From positions 1-20,061 of the forward strand of contig CAZWFQ010000059.1 in the NCBI GenBank assembly GCA_964633225.1: a DNA stretch of 20,061 bases. Reading direction: 5' to 3'. The notes beneath the pieces were generated by a model, which made no database searches, was not told where the DNA came from, and worked only from the letters and a program-made list of their open reading frames with translations. Positions 15,996 to 20,061 of this stretch are shown here, in pieces. The DNA is from JAKQIM01 sp964633225 (GTDB taxonomy: Bacteria > Chloroflexota > Anaerolineae > Anaerolineales > UBA4823). A program made the position numbers and the translations under genes. How positions within the stretch are numbered: the stretch's first letter is position 1; every line of letters starts with the position of its first letter.

Positions 15996-16033
15996 CTATC
16001 CGAAAATTATTTGGGTGTCAAATTTTCGGATAG
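15996..16033. promoter_or_regulatory. 13-bp perfect inverted repeat before the LysM gene
   Basis: CTATCCGAAAATT (15996-16008) and AATTTTCGGATAG (16021-16033) are perfect complements separated by 12 nt. The element ends 21 nt before the ATG at 16055 and follows a candidate promoter. The arms are AT-rich with a CCG/CGG core, unlike the coding sequence. A repressor operator for the divergent pair or a transcript leader hairpin are both possible. No T-run follows, so it is not a standard terminator. Confidence 0.7.
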
Positions 16034-16054
16034 GGTCTAAGCGGAGAGAATAGC

Positions 16055-16903
16055 ATGCGAGGCTGGAAACGACTGATTTACTATGTGCTGATCAATATTG
16101 TGGTCTCAGCCGCGACCACACTGGTGGTGTTGAACATCTGGGAGCGCACACATCCGCCGTTGGCTGAAGTGACCACTCCCACTGCCCTGCCTGCGCCCAG
16201 CCAAACCGCGGCTGCGCCATCCGCCAGCACCCCTGCGGCAGGAGTGACCGAACAGGCCGCTGCGCCTACCGATGCCATGCCGCCATCCGAAACCCCTCGC
16301 CCGGCTCCAACCTTAGAGCTGATCGAGTATAAGATCAAATCTGGCGATACCCTGGGCTCGATTGCGGTTGATTTCGACATTAGCATCGCCGATATCCTGG
16401 CGGTCAACACCATTGATAACCCCGATAATCTCTCGCTAGGCCAGGTAATTTACATCCCGACCGGCCCGGTGCCTATTCCCACTGCCACGCTCGAAAACCC
16501 ATCCTCACCCACCCCCACTCCCACGCGGCAGCCGAGCGCCACGCCCACGTATGGCCCCTCACCCACCCCCTCTGCCACGCTCACCGGGCGTGAGCCAGGC
16601 GTAACCATCAGCAGCATCATTGGTGCGGGAGACCTGAACCTTGAGCGCGTGGTGCTGACCCGAACGGGCGATGGCGAGTTGGACCTGGCTGGCTGGCGGC
16701 TGGAAGACAGCGCCGGTCACGTTTTCACCTTCCCACAGCTCACACTCTATAAAGATGGCGCCGTGAACATTTATACCCAGGCTGGCCAAAACACCGTGGT
16801 GGATTTGTATTGGGGGTTGGCAGAGGCAGTCTGGCAGGGCGGCGAGACCGCCACCCTATACGATGCGCAAGGCAGCCAACGCGCCACTTACAAAGCACCC
16901 TAA
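16055..16903 (+). CDS. Membrane-anchored LysM and lamin-tail-domain (LTD) protein
   Basis: 282-aa predicted exported protein held by an N-terminal signal anchor: positive residues (R2, K5, R6) then a hydrophobic segment at ~7-27 without a lipobox. A Pro/Ala/Thr-rich linker (~34-88) leads to one LysM domain (91-136, with YKIKSGDTLGSIAVDFDIS and LSLGQVIYIP). Such domains bind peptidoglycan or chitin-type N-acetylglucosamine chains. A second linker (~138-178) rich in PTPTPT-like motifs separates a C-terminal domain (~183-280). That domain resembles the lamin-tail immunoglobulin-like fold, with the hallmark LAGWRLEDSAGHVFTFP and a final beta-strand pair. LTDs occur in surface proteins and nucleases, and their ligand here is unknown. 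The ATG is preceded by GGAGAG (16043-16048). The next gene starts 47 nt after the stop without a terminator, so they are probably cotranscribed. The LysM call is firm and the LTD call is by pattern only. Confidence 0.85.
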   Translation: MRGWKRLIYYVLINIVVSAATTLVVLNIWERTHPPLAEVTTPTALPAPSQTAAAPSASTPAAGVTEQAAAPTDAMPPSETPRPAPTLELIEYKIKSGDTLGSIAVDFDISIADILAVNTIDNPDNLSLGQVIYIPTGPVPIPTATLENPSSPTPTPTRQPSATPTYGPSPTPSATLTGREPGVTISSIIGAGDLNLERVVLTRTGDGELDLAGWRLEDSAGHVFTFPQLTLYKDGAVNIYTQAGQNTVVDLYWGLAEAVWQGGETATLYDAQGSQRATYKAP

Positions 16904-16950
16904 CCCGACAGGCCGAACCATATCAAAATGGTGAGGTAACAAAAAACCGC

Positions 16951-18606
16951 ATGCCAACGCTTTCAGAGAGCCTGCAAGGATTCGATCTGGGCCACCTGCA
17001 CATTATTGCCCGCTTGTGGGGGCTTGAGTTGGCCGCGCCGGATGCGCGAGCGGGACTGCAACAGTTGGAACGCGAGATGCTCGACCCGCTGCAAGTGGCT
17101 GAAACGGTTGCCGGGCTGCCTGGCGAAGCGCAGGTGGTGTTAGAAGACCTGGCCTTGGGCGGCGGGCGCATGCCCTGGGCTTTGTTCGTCCGCCGCTACG
17201 GCAAACTGCGCGAGATGGGAGCTGCCCGCCGCGATCGTGAACTGCCCTACCTGGAGCCGGTTTCAGAGACCGAAACGCTGTGGTACCGCGGGCTGGTGGG
17301 GCGAGCATTTTTCGATACCGCCGCCGGGCCCGAAGAATATGCCTATATTCCCGAAGACTTGATCGAACGGCTGCCGCCGCCGCGCCAATCAGAGCATGCC
17401 GCCCTGGGGCGCCCTGCCCTGCCGATTGAGCGCGCCCAGCAGTTCCAGGCTACCGATCGCTTGCTGGAGCATGCCTGCACCCTGCTGGCGGCGCTGCGCA
17501 TGGGGCGGCCTGCGCCAGCCGAGCCCTATGCACTGGGCCCCTTACCCCTGCCAGCCGGGGTGTTACAAAAACTGCTGGCAGAGGCAGGGCTGCTGGATGC
17601 GGCAGGCATCCCCCAACCAGAGCCAGCCCGCCAATTCCTTGAAGCCGGGCGCGGAGAAGCCCTGGCTCAATTGGCCGGGGCCTGGTTGAAGAGCGCCAGG
17701 TTCAATGAACTGCACCTGCTGCCCAGCCTGAGTGCCGAAGGCAACTGGCAGAATGAACCAGTCAAGACCCGCCAGGCCGTGCTGGGGTTTCTGGCCAATA
17801 TTCCGGCGGGCACCTGGTGGAGTCTGCCAGCCTTTGTGGCAGCCATCAAGCAGCGGCAGCCTGATTTCCAACGCCCCTATGGCAATTACGACACCTGGCA
17901 CCTGCGCGATACGCGCAGCGGCGAGTTCTTGCGCGGCTTTGAGCATTGGGATGATGTGGATGGCGCGCTGATCCGCTATCTGATCGGTGGGCCACTGCAT
18001 TGGCTGGGCATTCTGGAACTGGCAACCCCAGCGGCAGATGGGCAGGGAGAACCTGGCCCTGTGACGGCCTTTCGTTGGTCAGCCTGGGCCCAGGCACTGC
18101 TGCAAGGGCAAAGCCCTGCGGGCCTGCCGGCAGATCAAGGGGTGCTTAAGGTGCGCTCAAATGCCCGGCTGCACGCGCCGCGCCGGCTGGCGCGCCTGGC
18201 ACGTTACCAGTTGGCACGCTTTTGCGAATGGGAGAAAGAGGACGACCAGGCTTACACCTACCGCCTGACGCCCGCGTCATTGGAACGCGCCCGGCAGCAA
18301 GGCCTGACCGTGAGCCACCTGTTGGGCCTGCTGCGCCGTCACGCCGAAACCGTGCCCCCCACCCTGATCAAAGCGCTGGAACGCTGGGAAGGGCAGGGCA
18401 GCGCTGCCCGCCTGGAAAGCCTGGAGGTGCTGCGGTTCAGCTCGCCCGAGGTGCTGCAAGCCCTACGCCGCTCAAGCGCCGGGCGCTTCTTGGGCGAGCC
18501 GCTCGGCCCGGCTGCGGTTGCCATCAAGCCCGGCTCGGCCGAGAAGGTGCTGGCAGCCCTGGCAGAGCTGGGTTACCTGGGGGAGATCAAGCCTCCTGCT
18601 GGCTGA
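16951..18606 (+). CDS. Helicase-associated (XPB/Ssl2-like) domain protein without helicase motor
   Basis: 551-aa predicted cytoplasmic protein with no signal peptide or membrane segment. Residues ~395-545 resemble the XPB/Ssl2-type 'helicase conserved C-terminal domain 3'. The strand LKVRSNARLHAP is followed by helices around YTYRLTPASLERARQQGL and HLLGLLRRHAETVPPTLIKALERW, then a beta strand LEVLRFSSPEVLQAL. The N-terminal ~390 residues are Leu/Ala/Pro-rich with repeated winged-helix-like stretches (for example near 70-130 and 280-370). No Walker A or DEAD/DEAH-type box was found, so it is not a helicase itself. In related proteins this domain binds DNA or partners a helicase, and the role here is unknown. 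The start at 16951 was chosen because upstream in-frame codons overlap the LysM gene. A GGTGAGG stretch lies about 14 nt upstream, which is a rather long spacing. It probably forms a two-gene unit with the LysM-LTD gene. Confidence 0.65.
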   Translation: MPTLSESLQGFDLGHLHIIARLWGLELAAPDARAGLQQLEREMLDPLQVAETVAGLPGEAQVVLEDLALGGGRMPWALFVRRYGKLREMGAARRDRELPYLEPVSETETLWYRGLVGRAFFDTAAGPEEYAYIPEDLIERLPPPRQSEHAALGRPALPIERAQQFQATDRLLEHACTLLAALRMGRPAPAEPYALGPLPLPAGVLQKLLAEAGLLDAAGIPQPEPARQFLEAGRGEALAQLAGAWLKSARFNELHLLPSLSAEGNWQNEPVKTRQAVLGFLANIPAGTWWSLPAFVAAIKQRQPDFQRPYGNYDTWHLRDTRSGEFLRGFEHWDDVDGALIRYLIGGPLHWLGILELATPAADGQGEPGPVTAFRWSAWAQALLQGQSPAGLPADQGVLKVRSNARLHAPRRLARLARYQLARFCEWEKEDDQAYTYRLTPASLERARQQGLTVSHLLGLLRRHAETVPPTLIKALERWEGQGSAARLESLEVLRFSSPEVLQALRRSSAGRFLGEPLGPAAVAIKPGSAEKVLAALAELGYLGEIKPPAG

Positions 18607-18663
18607 TGGCCTGGCTTGCTGTGAGAAATTTTCATCGTCCAGTGCGCCACATAGCCAATCCTT

Positions 18664-18693
18664 TTGGATGATTAGAGCAACTTGCGATATAAT
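18664..18693 (+). promoter_or_regulatory. Candidate promoter for the P-type ATPase gene
   Basis: A perfect TATAAT at 18688-18693 has a partial -35 box TTGGAT at 18664-18669 with an 18-nt spacer. The 154-nt gap between 18606 and 18761 has no other recognisable element and no clear terminator for the upstream gene. The leader would be about 60 nt. Confidence 0.5.
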
Positions 18694-18760
18694 TTTAGCT
18701 ACGATTTTGCTGCGCGTGTGAGCATCATCGAACACCCCATCTGAAGTCAGCGGAGACGTA

Positions 18761-20061
18761 ATGCCCAAACAAGAAAAGCTCGCCCCAGAAAAGCCAGTAC
18801 TCGAAAGCTGGCATGCTCTCAGTTCTCAAGAAACTCTGCACCAATTAGCCACCCCGCCCGAAACCGGCTTAAGTGCGGCTGAAGCCGAGAAGCGTTTGCA
18901 ACAATATGGCCCCAATCAATTGGATGAGGCCCCCGGTGCAACCTTCTTACAAATGCTCTGGGATCAGTTCAACAATTTCATCGTCATCATGTTGGTGGTG
19001 GCATCGCTCATCTCGGCTGTGCTGGGCGATTACGAAGAAGCGATTGCGATCCTGATCATCGTGGTGATGAACGCTGTGTTGGGCATTGTGCAAGAAAGCC
19101 GTGCTGAGCAAGCCCTGGCGGCCCTAAAAAAATTGAGTGCGCCTGAGGCCCAGGTGCTGCGCGATGGTCACCGCATCTCTTTGCCTGCGCCCATGCTGGT
19201 GCCCGGCGACATTGTGATGCTGGAGGCGGGCAATTTTATTCCTGCCGATATCCGCCTGTTAGAGGCGGTTAACCTGCGCATCGAGGAAGCCGCATTGACG
19301 GGTGAATCGGTGCCGGTGGAAAAGAACGCCAATGTTAACCTGCAGGCCGATATTCCCCTCGGCGACCGCAAGAACACCACCTTCATGGGCACCATGGTCA
19401 GCTATGGGCGCGGGCGCGGCGTGGTGGTCAGCACCGGCATGCGCACCCAGATCGGCCTGATCGCTGAGATGCTACAATCTGTGGGCCACGAGCCCACCCC
19501 CCTGCAGAAGCGCCTGGACCAATTGGGCAAGATGCTGGGCTGGGGCGCCCTGGCGATTTGTGCCATTGTGTTCTTGGTGGGCTGGCTGCGTGGGAACGAG
19601 CCGCTGGAAATGTTCATGCTGGCCGTTGGCCTGGCAATTGCAGCCGTGCCCGAAGGCCTGGCGGCCGTGGTAACCATCAGCCTGGCACTGGGTATGCGCG
19701 AGATGACCCGCCGCCACGCACTCATCCGCCGCCTGTCTTCGGTGGAAACGCTCGGTTCTACCACCACCATCTGCTCAGACAAGACCGGCACGTTGACCCA
19801 AAACGAGATGACCGCTACCACCCTGTGGGCAGATGGCCAAACGATTACAGTGGGTGGGAAACCCTACGCCCTGAAGGGCGAATTCAGCCAGGACGGTCAG
19901 CCCATCAAGCTGGCCGACTACCCGGCCATCCTGACCACCCTGTGGCTGGGAGCATTGAACAATGATGCTGAATTGGAGATATCGGGCACCAGCGGAGACG
20001 AACAAACGTACCGTATGATCGGCGACCCCACGGAGGGAGCGCTGGTGGTAGCGGCAGCCAA
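18761..20061 (+). CDS. P2A-type (SERCA-like) cation-transporting P-type ATPase, 3' end outside window
   Basis: ATP-driven membrane pump, probably exporting Ca2+ (or another cation). 433 residues are visible, of roughly 900 in the family. The N-terminal cation-ATPase domain (~14-85, with LSAAEAEKRLQQYGPNQL) precedes membrane segments M1/M2 (~72-110). The actuator domain contains LTGES (179-183). M3/M4 (~260-312) include the ion-site motif PEGL at 297-300, where Glu298 corresponds to a SERCA Ca2+ ligand. The phosphorylation motif CSDKTGTLTQNEM has the acceptor Asp340. The nucleotide-binding domain begins with GDPTEGALVVAA at the window end. An unusual point is that the canonical PEGLPA reads PEGLAA here (Ala301). 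The start has GGAG at 18752-18755, 5 nt upstream. Ion specificity cannot be settled without the M5/M6 residues beyond the window. Confidence 0.93.
   Translation, partial: MPKQEKLAPEKPVLESWHALSSQETLHQLATPPETGLSAAEAEKRLQQYGPNQLDEAPGATFLQMLWDQFNNFIVIMLVVASLISAVLGDYEEAIAILIIVVMNAVLGIVQESRAEQALAALKKLSAPEAQVLRDGHRISLPAPMLVPGDIVMLEAGNFIPADIRLLEAVNLRIEEAALTGESVPVEKNANVNLQADIPLGDRKNTTFMGTMVSYGRGRGVVVSTGMRTQIGLIAEMLQSVGHEPTPLQKRLDQLGKMLGWGALAICAIVFLVGWLRGNEPLEMFMLAVGLAIAAVPEGLAAVVTISLALGMREMTRRHALIRRLSSVETLGSTTTICSDKTGTLTQNEMTATTLWADGQTITVGGKPYALKGEFSQDGQPIKLADYPAILTTLWLGALNNDAELEISGTSGDEQTYRMIGDPTEGALVVAAA

Noticed and set aside
16810..16950. Longer N-terminus for the helicase-associated-domain protein, overlapping the LysM gene
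   Set aside because: The extra 47 residues are read out of frame within the LTD-coding region and are Arg/Gln-rich shadow sequence.
18588..18618. CAAGCC...GGCTTG inverted repeat at the end of the 551-aa gene as a terminator
   Set aside because: The stem is only 6 bp with a 19-nt loop and no T-run directly after it.

Overview
The window looks like chromosomal DNA of a member of the Chloroflexota, most likely an Anaerolineae-type lineage. This is inferred from protein style, not from a marker gene: moderately GC-rich coding sequence, very long multi-GAF sensors with a 7-TM histidine-kinase-type N-terminus, a cyclase-AAA-TPR giant, a LysM protein with Pro/Thr-rich PTPTPT-type linkers, and a CIRCE-controlled hrcA-grpE-dnaK-dnaJ operon. 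A run of exactly 100 N (11870-11969) marks a scaffold gap, so the source is a draft or metagenome assembly. No mobile element, CRISPR array, tRNA or rRNA was seen.

Layout. (1) 1-5809: a short leader with a hairpin and a possible promoter, then one giant plus-strand gene (173-5776, 1867 aa). It encodes a membrane sensor with a 7-TM input domain, a PAS domain, eight tandem GAF domains and a C-terminal diguanylate cyclase. A perfect 19-bp-stem terminator (5768-5809) serves both this gene and the convergent operon. (2) 5815-11590, minus strand: the class I heat-shock operon hrcA-grpE-dnaK-dnaJ-prmA, read from a sigma-70-like promoter (11562-11590) followed by a perfect CIRCE operator (11522-11548). 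A strong hairpin separates dnaK from dnaJ. (3) 11656-15888, minus strand: surE (interrupted by the N gap) and, upstream of it, a 1178-aa class III cyclase-homology/AAA ATPase/TPR protein whose cyclase domain lacks two catalytic residues. (4) 15889-16054: divergent intergenic region with candidate promoters and a 13-bp inverted repeat. (5) 16055-18606, plus strand: a membrane-anchored LysM plus lamin-tail-domain protein, followed closely by a protein resembling the XPB/Ssl2-type helicase-associated domain without a helicase motor. (6) 18761-20061, plus strand: the first two-thirds or less of a P2A (SERCA-like) cation ATPase, cut by the window end.

How the parts work together. The central operon is a coherent proteostasis unit: HrcA represses at CIRCE, GrpE/DnaK/DnaJ fold proteins and help keep HrcA active, and PrmA methylates ribosomal protein L11. 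It is flanked by two large signal-integration proteins, one predicted to make c-di-GMP and one that looks like a nucleotide-sensing STAND-type scaffold. A functional link between them is not shown by the sequence. The least explained items are the degenerate cyclase-AAA-TPR protein, the LysM-LTD/helicase-associated-domain gene pair, and the hairpin that isolates dnaJ and leaves it without an obvious ribosome binding site.
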